A DNA stretch of 64,000 nucleotides from Hyalangium ruber (GCF_034259325.1 NZ_JAXIVS010000005.1:372001-436000); one strand, 5' to 3'. Shown: positions 41,901 to 51,464, counted from the stretch's first letter. Numbers and translations are program-made. Notes: generated by a model not told the origin, from the letters alone.

Positions 41901-43977
41901 CCTCGCGGCGGAGGCCACGGACACCACGGGCGTCACCCGGGTGGACTTCTTCGTGGATGGGGCGCTGCTGGCGAGCGACACGAGCGCTCCCTACAGCGTG
42001 ACCTGGGACAGCGCGGGGTGGGTCAACGGGAGCCACACCCTGTACGCCCGGGCCTATGACGGGCTGGGCCACATGGCCGTGAGCCCCGAGCTCACGGTGA
42101 ACACGAGCCAGCCCACGAGCGCCGTGTTCGACCCCGTGCTCCGCGTGCCGACGTGTGCCTCGACCGAGCGCCTCTGCGACACCCTGCTGCTCGTGAAGGG
42201 CCGCGACGGCTCGGAGTCCAACGCGCCCAACACGCTCCACGGGAGCTGCGCCGACGGAGCGGAGCTGCCCGAGTCGGAGAAGATCCACCGGATCAAGGTG
42301 TACTCCACCACGGGCTCGACCTTCGCGCAGGGCCAGCGCGTCCGGGTCGAGGTCCACGTCAACGCCGTCAACACCGCCACGGACGCGCTCGACCTGTTCT
42401 ACACCTCCAACGCGAACACCCCCTCGTGGACGCACCTGGCCACGCTGGTACCGAGCGCGACGGGGACCCAGGTGCTCGCCGCCGAGTACGTGCTGCCCGC
42501 AGGCTTCCTCCAGGCGGTGCGCGCCCAGTTCCGCGTGGGCGGCGACGCCAGCTCGGCGTGCAGCACGGGCGCTCGGGACGACCATGACGACCTGGCCTTC
42601 CTGGTGGACTCGGATCCGACGGTGTCGATCACCTCGCCCGCCCACAACGCGCAGGTGCAGGGCACCGTCGCGGTGACCGCGACCGCCGCCGACAACTACG
42701 AGGTGCGGCGCGTCGAGTTCTACGTGGACGGGATCCTGATCGGCTCGGACGTCGGCGCGCCCTACCAGCAGAACTGGAACAGCACGAACATGGCGAACGG
42801 CGCCCACACGCTCACCGCGAAGGCGTACGACGCCGGGGGGCGCGTCGGCACCTCCGCCTCGGTCGTGGTGTACACCGACAACACCCCGCCGACCGCGACG
42901 CTCACCGCGCCCGCGCAGGGTGCCCTCCTCCGAGGGAGCGCCCAGCTCACGGCCACCGCCAGCGACGCCCAGGGCGTGGCGCGGGTCGAGTTCTACGATG
43001 GCGCGACGCTGATCGGCACGGACACCGCCTCGCCCTACGCGCTGAGCTGGAACACCGCGAGCGCGGCGGACGGCGCCCACACGCTCTCGGTGAAGGCCTA
43101 TGACATCGCGGGAAACGTCCGCACCTCCGTCTCGGTGGGAGTGACCGTCGACAACACCGGGCCGACGACGGCCCTCACCGCTCCGGCGCCAGATGCTCAC
43201 CTCCGCAAGGGCCTCATGCTCAGCGCCAGCGCCAGCGACACTCACGGTGTCTCGAAGATCGAGTACTACGTCGACGCCACGCTGCTGGGTACGTACAGCT
43301 CCACGAGCTCCATGCACCTCTGGGACACCCAGGGCGTGGCGGACGGCGCCCATACGCTCACGGTGAAGGCGTATGACAGCCTGGGCAACGTGACGACCTC
43401 CGCCGGGGTGGCGGTGATCGTCGACAACACCCTGCCGACGACGGCGATCACCTCGCCGACGCAGAGCGCCCGGGTCGGAGGAACCGTCCAGTTCACCGCC
43501 ACCGCCACCGACAACCAGGCGGTGGACCGGGTCGAGTTCTACGCGGGCGAGCGGTTGGTAGGGACGGCCACCTCCGCGCCCTACTCCGTGAGCTGGAACA
43601 CGACGACCGAGGCCAACTACAGCATCGAGCTCAGGACGAAGGTCTATGACCGGGCTGGGAACTACAGCCTGTCCGCCCCGGCGTACTACGTCACCGTGGA
43701 CAACCTCGCGCCCACCGTGGCCATCACCTCGCCGGCCAATGGGGCCTCGCTCTTCCTGAGCGCCACCATCCAGGTCAGCGCCAGCGACAACACGGGCATC
43801 ACCCAGGTGGTCTTCTATGACGGGACCAAGGTCCTCGGCACCGACACCTCGGCCCCTTACAGCTTCAGCTGGGGCCTGCTCTCCGTGACCAAGGGCAACC
43901 ACACCCTGACCGCCAAGGCCTATGACGCGGCGGGCAACGTGACGACCTCGGCCCCCATTACAGTGAAGGTGAACTGA
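38959..43977 (+). CDS. Giant lipoprotein of Ig-like and FDP-type domains
   Basis: The 1672-residue protein has a lipobox (LVLAAC, Cys17). It then alternates two modules. A roughly 150-residue beta domain begins FDPxLxxPxC and ends DHDDLVF (three copies, starting near residues 46, 511 and 1053). A roughly 90-residue Ig-like domain has VEFYDG, APYS, W-x-x-R/T, HTLTARAYDxAGN (12 copies). The order is FDP, three Ig, FDP, four Ig, FDP, five Ig. It should sit on the cell surface and work as an adhesin or stalk. It is followed by a paralogue with the same order plus a subtilisin head. No enzymatic domain is visible. Confidence 0.85.
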   Translation: MRTLVPLLAVGLVLAACELPSDDDASESKALERSLSAQVSAESTGNATFDPTLGAPACASVGPTCDSGELLVGRANLGPEPHAPNTVGGACADGTDGTYGTSASLERLSVSRSDGTALAVGKEVTLQATVRASTNYWAEVLDFYAAPDASSPSWTLVKTEWPSKSGLQVLSTSYVLPAGSRQVLRGVYRRLGENLSPCMPGSLNDHDDLVFEVALEPDSLPPSVALTIPSEGAIVRGYYPFKAEASDNFGVQRVEFYDGAALIGTVTRSPYSLYWNSRAVANGPHTLTARAYDVAGNIALSTPLNVLVDNDFVPPQVAFLTPVEGATVGETVSLEVNASDDRGLVNVDFYVARDTGGNVAFRHIGSANAPPYRVAWNARSSPDGPYVLQAIAHDSAGNVSPEALVHVVLENDLIPPATAITAPTSGASLSGTVSIEASASDNRQIVRVEFYVDGEPVGFDTTAPYAVSWDTAAMFTGSHTLTSRAYDTAGYSTESAPVTVQTNNPGNVRYDPGLKAPRCDTVKDRCDTLTLVKGRGPAGPERYAPNTLDGCIDGTRTDLGEAIQRIRVLREDGTPMAEGKRVRIEVDVHSTYDAWRYQYLELFSAANATQPAWTHITSIKLTTPGAQTLSAEYILPAGGLQAVRAKFGLFLSPTGVPCGTEPADGSWNDRDDVVFPVGQEPDTLPPQVALTAPAPQATVSGTVAVTAVASDNFGVVAVDFYDGQTLLGTDTSAPFSLSWATRSGPSGSHTLIARARDLAGNMALSQPVTVVVDNDLVVPTVAITSPAPGTLIPGTVELTVNATDDRAVTRVELYSGTRLLVTLPSAPYRYSWDTRSEWSGTHVLTARAYDAAGNVGISEEVAVLVVRDTTPPAVSITSPTASAAVAGTVTISANATDEFGVQRVEFLIDGQMVGTSTSAPYSFTWNTLTATIGNHTLTARATDIHGNAATSPGVSVKVDNLPPSVALTSPASGTTLVGVVSLAAEATDTTGVTRVDFFVDGALLASDTSAPYSVTWDSAGWVNGSHTLYARAYDGLGHMAVSPELTVNTSQPTSAVFDPVLRVPTCASTERLCDTLLLVKGRDGSESNAPNTLHGSCADGAELPESEKIHRIKVYSTTGSTFAQGQRVRVEVHVNAVNTATDALDLFYTSNANTPSWTHLATLVPSATGTQVLAAEYVLPAGFLQAVRAQFRVGGDASSACSTGARDDHDDLAFLVDSDPTVSITSPAHNAQVQGTVAVTATAADNYEVRRVEFYVDGILIGSDVGAPYQQNWNSTNMANGAHTLTAKAYDAGGRVGTSASVVVYTDNTPPTATLTAPAQGALLRGSAQLTATASDAQGVARVEFYDGATLIGTDTASPYALSWNTASAADGAHTLSVKAYDIAGNVRTSVSVGVTVDNTGPTTALTAPAPDAHLRKGLMLSASASDTHGVSKIEYYVDATLLGTYSSTSSMHLWDTQGVADGAHTLTVKAYDSLGNVTTSAGVAVIVDNTLPTTAITSPTQSARVGGTVQFTATATDNQAVDRVEFYAGERLVGTATSAPYSVSWNTTTEANYSIELRTKVYDRAGNYSLSAPAYYVTVDNLAPTVAITSPANGASLFLSATIQVSASDNTGITQVVFYDGTKVLGTDTSAPYSFSWGLLSVTKGNHTLTAKAYDAAGNVTTSAPITVKVN
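43711..43977 (+). repeat. Terminal Ig repeat, first copy of a conserved 267-base pair
   Basis: The last Ig-like repeat of the first giant gene is nearly identical in DNA to 50449-50715, the last repeat of the second gene; only about twenty differences are seen by eye. Other Ig repeats in the two genes are far more diverged. This suggests recent gene conversion or selection on the tail. Confidence 0.85.
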
Positions 43978-44061
43978 CGCTTTTCGCACGCGGGAGGATC
44001 CAGCCACCCCGTATTTCTTCAATTAACCAGGAAACGGGCTTCAACCCCAAGGGGGAGAACC
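43978..44061 (+). promoter_or_regulatory. Promoter segment of the second giant gene, copy of the first
   Basis: This 84-base gap repeats the segment upstream of the first giant gene: GATCCAG, ATTTCTTCAAT (44013-44023) and CCAGGAAAC in the same order and distance to the ATG. AAGGGGGAG is the ribosome binding site. It indicates that the second gene can be transcribed on its own. Confidence 0.6.
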
Positions 44062-47000
44062 ATGCGGTTCCTGGTGACACTGCTCGCGACGAGCCTCGTC
44101 CTCGCTTCCTGCGAACTCCCCCCGGGGGAGTCCACCCCCGAAGCCGCGACGAAGACGCAGAAGGCCTTCGTCGCCGGCAGCCGCTTGCTGAAGAGCGAGA
44201 AGGCGGTGCCCGGCCGCTACATCGTCGTCCTGGACGAGAAGGCCCAGCTCCAGGCTCAGGGGGCGGAGCTGCTCGCCCGCCAGCTCTCCTCCCTCCACGG
44301 AGCCTCCGTGCAGCGCGTCTACTCCCGGGCGCTCCACGGCTTCGCCGCCTCCATGTCCGAGGCCGCCGCCCTTCAGCTCAGCAACGACCCGCGCGTGCTC
44401 TACGTGGAAGAGGATGCCGAGGTCTCCCTGGCCGGCACCCAGAGCAGCGCCCCCTGGGGCCTGGACCGCATCGACCAGCGGGACCTGCCCCTGGACCAGA
44501 CGTTCACGTACGCCTCCACCGGCAGCGGCGTGCATGCCTACGTCATCGACACCGGCATCCGCCTGACTCACACGGAGTTCGGCGGGCGTGCCCTCGAGGG
44601 CTTCACCACCGTCAACGACGGCAACGGCTCGAACGACTGCAACGGCCATGGCACCCACGTGGCCGGAATCCTCGGCGGGGCCACCTATGGCGTGGCCAAA
44701 GACGTCACCCTGCACTCGGTGCGCGTCATGGACTGTACGGGCACGGGCCTCGTCTCCCAGGTCATCGCCGGCATCGACTGGGTCAACGCCCACCACGTGA
44801 AGCCGGCGGTGGCGACCCTGAGCCTCTCCGTCGACAGATCGGATGCGCTGAACGCCGCGATTACCGCGTCCATCCAGGCCGGCGTCTTCTACGCGGCCGC
44901 GGCCGGCAACGAGAACGCCTACGCGTGCCACCGGTCTCCCGCCAGCGCCAACCTGGTCACGGCCGTCGGGGCGACCGACAGCACGGATACCCGGGCCTCC
45001 TTCTCCAACTACGGCCCCTGCGTGGCCCTCTACGCCCCGGGCAGCAACATCCCCTCGGCCTGGCACACCACCGACACCAGCACGAACACCCTCAGCGGCA
45101 CCTCGGCGGCGAGCGCGCATGTGGCGGGTGTGGCCGCGCTCTTCCTGGAGGGCCATCCGCTGTCCTCCGCGGAGCAGGTCTCCGCCGAGCTCATCCGCCA
45201 GACGACGCCCGACAAGATCACCAACGCCTACTACTCTCCGAACCGGCTCCTGTACGCGCGGAGCTGCACAGGCACGGACCAGACTCCGCCGCAGATCACC
45301 CTCACCGCGCCCACCCAGGGAGCGATCCTGAGCGGTGGGTCTTATCTGTTCGCCAACGCGACGGACGACACCGGCGTCGTGAAGGTGGAGTTCTTCGTCG
45401 GCAACCGCTCGCTCGGCCCCGGATACCTCTACTCCGGCCGCTATCTGCAGTCCCTGGACAGCGCCCTCTTCAGCAACGGCCCCGAGGTGATCACCGCCCG
45501 GGCCTACGACGCCAACTGCAACGTGGGGGTGAGCGCGCCCGTGAACGTGACGATCGCGAACGCCCAGAACCCCACGTTCGACCCCACGCTGGGAGCCCCC
45601 GCCTGCACCCACCTGGCCTACAACGGCCGCTGCGACTCGGGAGGACTGCTCGCGGGGCGAGCGAACCTCGGCCCCGAGCGCAACGCACCCAACACGCTGG
45701 CCGGGGGTGAGGGCGCCTGCACGGATGGGACGGCGGGCGTGTACCGCGAAAGCCCCTCCCTGGAGCGCCTCGTCGTCTCTCGAAGCGATGGCACCCGGCT
45801 CGCGGTGGGCAAGGAGGTGGTGATCCAAGCCACGGTCCACGCGAGCCTCCACTTCGCCCAGGAGGCCCTGGACCTCTACGCCGCGCCGGACGCGAGCAAC
45901 CCCACCTGGACCCTCCTCGACACCCTGACGCCCACGGCCGTCGGCGCTCAGGTCCTCTCCACCACGTACCTGCTCCCCTCGGGTACGCGGCAGGCGATCC
46001 GGGGCGTGTACCGCTCGGGGGCCGGCAACGGCACGGCCTGTGTCCCGGGGCCCTTCAACGACCATGACGATCTCGTCTTCCCGGTGGGCGTGGAGCAGGA
46101 CACCACCCTGCCGAGCGTGGAGCTCACCGCTCCGGCCGAGGGCGCGACGCTGGAGGGCCTCGTCCCGGTCTCCCTGACGGCGAGCGACAACTTCGGCGTG
46201 CAGCGCGTGGAGTTCTACGACGGCGCTACCCGGGTCGGCACCGCCACCCGCGCGCCCTACGCCATGAACTGGGACACCTGGCCGGTGCCCAACGGTGCCC
46301 ACGTCCTCACGGCCCGGGCGTATGACGTGGCGGGCAACGTCGCCGTCTCCACGGCGGTCAACGTCCTCATCAACAATGACCACACGCCGCCGCAGATGGT
46401 GTTCGACGTGCCCGTGGACGGCTCGTTCGTGCGCCGCCAGATCGGGATCCAGGTCAGGGCCAGCGACAACCGGGGCGTGACGCGCGTCGACTTCTACGCC
46501 AACGGCGCCCCTATCGGCCACTCATTGGGCTCGTATGAGTATTTCAGCATCGGCTGGGACACCCGCACGGTGTCCAACGGGATGTACGTCATCACCGCCA
46601 TCGCCCAGGACGCCATGGGCAACACCTTGGAGCGCACGGTCACCGTCCACGTGGACAACGACTTCTTCCCGCCCCAGACCTCCATCACCTCGCCGGTGAA
46701 CGGGGTGCTCTTGAGCGGCACGGTCTCCATCGAGGCGGACGCGAGCGATGACCGGCAGGTGGCGAAGGTGGACTTCTACGTGGACGACGAACGGGTCGGC
46801 ACCGCCACGACGGCGCCGTACAGGCTGGTCTGGGACTCGGCCACGGTCTTCAACGGCCTCCACCGGCTGTACACCGTCGCGGATGACGGCCGAGGCAACC
46901 AGGGGACGAGCGCGCACGTCATCGTGGAGGTGAACAACGCGGGCAATACCCGCTTCGACCCGAGCTTGAGGGTGCCGCGGTGCGACTCCGTGGAGGATCG

Positions 47001-50000
47001 CTGCGACACCCAGAACCAGGTCCGAGGCCGCGGCCACCTGGGCCCCGAGCTCAACACGCCCAACACCCTGGACACTTGCTACGACGGCTACTGGGGCCGC
47101 TACCGTTTCGACGAGTCCGTCGAGCGGGTCCGGGTGATCCGGGAGGACGGCACCGCCCTGGCGGAGGGAAAGAAGGTCCGGATCGACGTCGACGTGTTCA
47201 TCTTCAGCACCCAGATCGACGTCCTGGACCTGTACTACACGTCGAACGCGGCCCAGCCCAACTGGAAGTACATCACCAGCGTCACGCCCACCGCCCCCGA
47301 CAAGACGGTCCAGCGGCTCTCGGCGGAGTACGTTCTGCCCGTGGGCAGTCTGCAAGCCGTGCGCGCCGTCTACCGCATCGGTGGACTGCCCCCCAAGCCC
47401 TGCGACTATGGCCTGTTCACGGATCGCGATGACGTGGCCTTCCCGGTCGGCCAGGAGACGGACGCCGAGCCTCCGATGGTGGCGATCACCTCTCCCGCCT
47501 TCGGCGCGACGGTGACCGAGACCCTCACGGTGACGGCCCAGGCGAGCGACAACTTCGGCGTGGTGTCGGTGGACTTCTATGACGGCGAGTCGCTGATCGG
47601 CACCGACACCGAGCCTCCGTACAGCGTGACGTGGCAGAGCCGGCAGGGCGCCAACGGCCCTCGTACGCTGACGGCCATGGCCTTCGATCTGGCCGGGAAC
47701 CGGATGACCTCGCTGCCGGTGACCGTGATCGCGGACAACGATTTGACGCCACCAGAGGTCTTCCTCACCGCGCCTGTCCCAGGTGCCCGAATTGGAGAGA
47801 CGGTGGCACTGGCCGCGGAGGCCACGGACAACCTCGGGGTCACCCGCGTCGAGTTCTATGACGGTGAGCGGATGCTCTTCTCCGACACCACCGCGCCCTA
47901 CAGCTATGACTGGCCCACGCGGTTCGGCGGACCTCACCAGCGCATCCTGAGCGCCCGGGCCTACGACGCGGCCGGCAACGTGGGGTTCGCGCCGCCGGTG
48001 GAGGTGACCGCGCTGCCCGAACTCACCCCGCCCACCGTGTCGCTCACATCGCCCACGGAGGGCTCCCGGCTTCGCGGGATGACATCGCTCGAGGCCAACG
48101 TCACGGATGCCTCCGGAGTGAGCAAGGTGGAGTTCCTGCTGGACGGCGCCCTGCTCGCCACCGACACCGTGGCGCCCTACTCCCTTTTCCCCTGGGACAC
48201 CCAGACGGTGGCCAACGGCGGTCACCTGATCAGCGTTCGGGCCACGGACATCTACGACAACGTCCGCACCTCGTCCGAGGTGAGCGTGGTGATCGACAAC
48301 GCTGCGCCCACCCTGACCTTCACCTCCCCGGCCCGCTGGGCGACCGTGTCGGGCCGGGTGTTGATCCAGGCGGAGGCCACGGACAACGAAGGGGTGACCC
48401 GGGTCGACTTCTACTTGGAAGGAGGGACGCTGCTGGCGAGCGACACGACGGCGCCCTACGGCACGGAGTGGGACACCACCGAATGGCAGAACGGGACCGT
48501 CTCGCTGTACGCCCATGCCTATGACGCGACGAACAACGCGAGCGCGAGAATCTACCTGCCCGTGACAGTGTCCCAGCCCGGCAGCGCCACGCGAGACGCT
48601 GCGCTCGCGGTGTCCCGCTGCTCCCTGCCGAGCAGCATCTGCGACACCACGACCCTGGTGAAGGGCCGCGCCTACCAGGAGCCCTCCCCGCCCAACACGA
48701 TCCGCTCCAGCTGTGCCGACGGGACGCTCTACCCCGCCATGCAGCAGATCCGGCGCATCAAGTTGTCCTCCGTCGATGGCGCCCCGTTCGAGGAGGGAAA
48801 GCCCGTCCGGGTGGAGGTCCACGTCACCGCCCACGACACCGCCATGGACGCGCTCGACCTGTTCTACGCCAGCGACGCGAACACGCCCGCGTGGACGTAC
48901 CTGACCACGCTGATGCCGAGCACGACGGGACCCCAGGTGCTCTCCACGGAGTACATGCTGCCGGCCGGCATCCTCCAGGCGGTGCGGGCCCAGTTCCGCG
49001 TGGGCGGCAACAGCAGCTCGGCGTGCAGCACCGGCGCCCAGGATGACCATGACGACCTGGTCTTCGCGGTGGAGTCGAGCCCCGTGGTGGCCATTACCGC
49101 GCCCGCCAGCAACACCCTGGTGAAGGGCACCGTCTCGGTGACGGCGACGGCCACCGACAACCTCGGGGTGAACCGGGTGGAGTTCTTCCTGGACGGGACG
49201 CTGATCGGCACCGACACCAGCGCGCCCTACGAGGCGAGCTGGAACAGCGCGACCCTGGCGGACGGTGCCCACACGCTCACCGCGAAGGCCTACGACGCGG
49301 GGGAACGCGTGGGGTTCTCCACCGCGGTCGGGGTGATCATCGACAACACCCTGCCGACCGTGGCGCTCACGAGCCCCACGCAGGGCGCGCTCATCGGAGG
49401 CACGGTGCTGCTCGAGGCCAGCGCCAGCGACAACCTGGGGGTGGCTCGGGTCGAGTTCTACGCCGCCAGCACGCTGCTCGGCACGGCCTTCACCGCGCCC
49501 TACACGCTGCTCTGGAGCACGCTGAGCATGCCGGAAGGCTCGCGCCAGCTCTCGGTGCGGGCCTACGACGGAGCCGGCAATGTTCGCACTTCCTCCACGG
49601 CGTCGGTGACGATCGACAACGTCGCGCCGACGGTCTCCCTCACCGAGCCGGTGCGGAACGCCCAGATTCGGGGAGGGGTCCTGCTCGGCGCCAGCGCCAG
49701 CGATCCTCTCGGGGTGACGCGGGTCGAGTTCTACGTGGACGGAGCGCTGATCGGCACCGACACCAGCTGGCCCTACCACGCGAGCTGGGACAGCCTCGGC
49801 TGGGCCGAAGGGCCTCATTCCCTCACCGCGAAGGCCTACGACGGCATCGGCCACGTCACGACCTCCGCCGCGGTCCCGGTGAACGTGGACAGAACCCCGC
49901 CGGAGGTGGCGCTCCTCTCCCCCGCGCCGGGAACGAAGCTTCGAGGCACCATCGTGGTCGAGGCCACCGCCAGCGACACCGTGGCGCTGGCGCGCGTCGA

Positions 50001-50715
50001 GTTCGCCATCAACGGAGTCCACTTCGGCACCGTCTACAGCACGCCCTACCAGATGAGCTGGAACACGACGCTGGTGGCGGACGGCACCCACACGTTCACG
50101 GCGACGGCCTATGACCGTGCCGGCAACGCCCGCACCTCCTCGGGGGCGCAGGTGCTCATCGACAACACGGCGCCGACGGAAGCGGTCCTCGCCACGCCGG
50201 CGAACAACGCCGTGCTCCGAGGCTCCGCCCTGCTCAGCGCCACCGCCAGCGACAACCTGGAGATGGCCCGGGTCGAGTTCTACGCGGGCGAGACATTGCT
50301 CGGCACGAGCACCACCGCCCCCTACGCCATCACCTGGGACACCACGACCGCCGCCAACACCAGCTTCACGCTGACGACCAAGGCCTATGACACGGCTGGC
50401 AACCTCACCGAGTGGATCGGCACCCTCGTCACCGTGGACAACGCCGCCCCAACCGCGGCCATCACCTCGCCGGCCAATGGGGCCTCGCTCTTCCTGAGCG
50501 CCACCATCCAGGCCAGCGCCAGCGACAACCGGGGCGTCACCCAGGTGGTCTTCTACGACGGGACCAAGGTCCTCGGCACCGACACCTCGGCCCCCTACAG
50601 CTTCAGCTGGGGCCTGCTCTCCGTGACCAAGGGAAACCACACCCTGACGGTCAAGTCCTACGACGCGGCGGGCAACGTGACGACCTCGGCTCCCATCACC
50701 GTGAAGGTGAACTGA
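44062..50715 (+). CDS. Giant lipoprotein: subtilisin-like protease with Ig and FDP domains
   Basis: The 2217-residue protein has a lipobox (LVLASC, Cys17), an inhibitor I9 propeptide (PGRYIVVLDEKAQLQAQ to about residue 122) and an S8 peptidase domain close to proteinase K. Its triad is Asp163 in YVIDTGI, His196 in NGHGTHVAG and Ser348 in SGTSAASAHVAG. One Ig-like domain follows, then the same pattern as the upstream paralogue: FDP, three Ig, FDP, four Ig, FDP, six Ig (14 Ig in all). It is likely a surface-anchored or released protease for predation or matrix processing. Its last repeat is nearly identical to that of the upstream gene. GGGGGAG precedes the ATG. Confidence 0.92.
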   Translation: MRFLVTLLATSLVLASCELPPGESTPEAATKTQKAFVAGSRLLKSEKAVPGRYIVVLDEKAQLQAQGAELLARQLSSLHGASVQRVYSRALHGFAASMSEAAALQLSNDPRVLYVEEDAEVSLAGTQSSAPWGLDRIDQRDLPLDQTFTYASTGSGVHAYVIDTGIRLTHTEFGGRALEGFTTVNDGNGSNDCNGHGTHVAGILGGATYGVAKDVTLHSVRVMDCTGTGLVSQVIAGIDWVNAHHVKPAVATLSLSVDRSDALNAAITASIQAGVFYAAAAGNENAYACHRSPASANLVTAVGATDSTDTRASFSNYGPCVALYAPGSNIPSAWHTTDTSTNTLSGTSAASAHVAGVAALFLEGHPLSSAEQVSAELIRQTTPDKITNAYYSPNRLLYARSCTGTDQTPPQITLTAPTQGAILSGGSYLFANATDDTGVVKVEFFVGNRSLGPGYLYSGRYLQSLDSALFSNGPEVITARAYDANCNVGVSAPVNVTIANAQNPTFDPTLGAPACTHLAYNGRCDSGGLLAGRANLGPERNAPNTLAGGEGACTDGTAGVYRESPSLERLVVSRSDGTRLAVGKEVVIQATVHASLHFAQEALDLYAAPDASNPTWTLLDTLTPTAVGAQVLSTTYLLPSGTRQAIRGVYRSGAGNGTACVPGPFNDHDDLVFPVGVEQDTTLPSVELTAPAEGATLEGLVPVSLTASDNFGVQRVEFYDGATRVGTATRAPYAMNWDTWPVPNGAHVLTARAYDVAGNVAVSTAVNVLINNDHTPPQMVFDVPVDGSFVRRQIGIQVRASDNRGVTRVDFYANGAPIGHSLGSYEYFSIGWDTRTVSNGMYVITAIAQDAMGNTLERTVTVHVDNDFFPPQTSITSPVNGVLLSGTVSIEADASDDRQVAKVDFYVDDERVGTATTAPYRLVWDSATVFNGLHRLYTVADDGRGNQGTSAHVIVEVNNAGNTRFDPSLRVPRCDSVEDRCDTQNQVRGRGHLGPELNTPNTLDTCYDGYWGRYRFDESVERVRVIREDGTALAEGKKVRIDVDVFIFSTQIDVLDLYYTSNAAQPNWKYITSVTPTAPDKTVQRLSAEYVLPVGSLQAVRAVYRIGGLPPKPCDYGLFTDRDDVAFPVGQETDAEPPMVAITSPAFGATVTETLTVTAQASDNFGVVSVDFYDGESLIGTDTEPPYSVTWQSRQGANGPRTLTAMAFDLAGNRMTSLPVTVIADNDLTPPEVFLTAPVPGARIGETVALAAEATDNLGVTRVEFYDGERMLFSDTTAPYSYDWPTRFGGPHQRILSARAYDAAGNVGFAPPVEVTALPELTPPTVSLTSPTEGSRLRGMTSLEANVTDASGVSKVEFLLDGALLATDTVAPYSLFPWDTQTVANGGHLISVRATDIYDNVRTSSEVSVVIDNAAPTLTFTSPARWATVSGRVLIQAEATDNEGVTRVDFYLEGGTLLASDTTAPYGTEWDTTEWQNGTVSLYAHAYDATNNASARIYLPVTVSQPGSATRDAALAVSRCSLPSSICDTTTLVKGRAYQEPSPPNTIRSSCADGTLYPAMQQIRRIKLSSVDGAPFEEGKPVRVEVHVTAHDTAMDALDLFYASDANTPAWTYLTTLMPSTTGPQVLSTEYMLPAGILQAVRAQFRVGGNSSSACSTGAQDDHDDLVFAVESSPVVAITAPASNTLVKGTVSVTATATDNLGVNRVEFFLDGTLIGTDTSAPYEASWNSATLADGAHTLTAKAYDAGERVGFSTAVGVIIDNTLPTVALTSPTQGALIGGTVLLEASASDNLGVARVEFYAASTLLGTAFTAPYTLLWSTLSMPEGSRQLSVRAYDGAGNVRTSSTASVTIDNVAPTVSLTEPVRNAQIRGGVLLGASASDPLGVTRVEFYVDGALIGTDTSWPYHASWDSLGWAEGPHSLTAKAYDGIGHVTTSAAVPVNVDRTPPEVALLSPAPGTKLRGTIVVEATASDTVALARVEFAINGVHFGTVYSTPYQMSWNTTLVADGTHTFTATAYDRAGNARTSSGAQVLIDNTAPTEAVLATPANNAVLRGSALLSATASDNLEMARVEFYAGETLLGTSTTAPYAITWDTTTAANTSFTLTTKAYDTAGNLTEWIGTLVTVDNAAPTAAITSPANGASLFLSATIQASASDNRGVTQVVFYDGTKVLGTDTSAPYSFSWGLLSVTKGNHTLTVKSYDAAGNVTTSAPITVKVN
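50449..50715 (+). repeat. Terminal Ig repeat, second copy
   Basis: Partner of 43711-43977. Both encode a domain with the segment ANGASLFLSATIQ and end in PITVKVN. See the first copy for the interpretation. Confidence 0.85.
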
Positions 50716-50723
50716 GCTCCGGG

Positions 50724-51464
50724 TTAGCGGCGCTTCGTGGCGACGAAGGTGGGGTACACGGTGCCTTCGATCGTCCGCGGTTCGGGGCGGGCGTCGAGCC
50801 CCACCTCGTCGAAGAGCCGCAACCAGGTGGCCTCCGGGAACACGCCGAACTGGTGCTCGTCGTGTACGCAGCGGACGCTTCCATCGCGCTCTTTCAGCAG
50901 CAGCGCGAAGTGGACGGCCCCCGAGGTCGCGCCCGGCTCCAGGGGCAGCGTCCACATGAGGTAGCGCAACGAGCGCGAGCGCCCGTCCGGACCGGGCAGC
51001 TCATCCTCGCCCTCGACCGACTCGCCGGGCTCGAAGGTCTCCAGGGTGGCATCGGGTGCGACCACCGCCACCCCGCCGGGCCGCAGGTGGGTGGAGACCG
51101 TCTCCAGCGCCGCGCGCAGCTCGGCCTCCGTGGTCATGTACTCGACCGCATCGTGGACGAACACGGCATCGAACTCGCGCCCGAGGCGCACGGTCCGCAT
51201 GTCGCCGGGGACGTGCTCACACTCGGGGTTGAGCGCGCGGCTCACCTTCAGCATCCCCTCGGACAGATCGACCAGGGTGAGCGAGAACGCGTGCTTGAGG
51301 TAGCTGGCGTTGTTGCCGCCGCCGCTGCCCAGCTCGAGCACCTTCTCCAGGGGGCCGGACGCCCCGCTCCGCAGCAGCCGGAGGTATTCCCCGGACTCTT
51401 CGCGGTAATGGGAGGGCGGCGAGACGAGGGGCCACCACTCGGCCAGCTCTTCGTAGAGTTTCAT
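50724..51464 (-). CDS. Class I SAM-dependent methyltransferase
   Basis: The 246-residue enzyme has the Rossmann methyltransferase motifs: VLELGSGGGNNASYL (motif I, SAM glycine loop), LTLVDLSEGML (acidic residue for ribose), FDAVFVHDAVEYM (motif IV) and LRPGGVAVVAPD (post-motif). The ATG at 51464 follows GAGAGG; an ATG at 51485 lacks a site. It converges on the giant protease gene with an eight-base gap. The substrate is unknown. The family is like those acting on small molecules. Confidence 0.87.
   Translation of the reverse strand: MKLYEELAEWWPLVSPPSHYREESGEYLRLLRSGASGPLEKVLELGSGGGNNASYLKHAFSLTLVDLSEGMLKVSRALNPECEHVPGDMRTVRLGREFDAVFVHDAVEYMTTEAELRAALETVSTHLRPGGVAVVAPDATLETFEPGESVEGEDELPGPDGRSRSLRYLMWTLPLEPGATSGAVHFALLLKERDGSVRCVHDEHQFGVFPEATWLRLFDEVGLDARPEPRTIEGTVYPTFVATKRR

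Noticed and set aside
38959-50715. CRISPR array or DNA tandem repeat in the giant genes
   Set aside because: The repeated text is protein-level Ig-like modules of about 90 codons without constant direct repeats and unique spacers.
46522-50955. Minus-strand open frame of 1477 codons opposite the giant protease gene
   Set aside because: It mirrors the Ig-repeat codons (repeated GVGGRGV-like text), which is the reverse of the repeats, and it has no signal peptide or motif.
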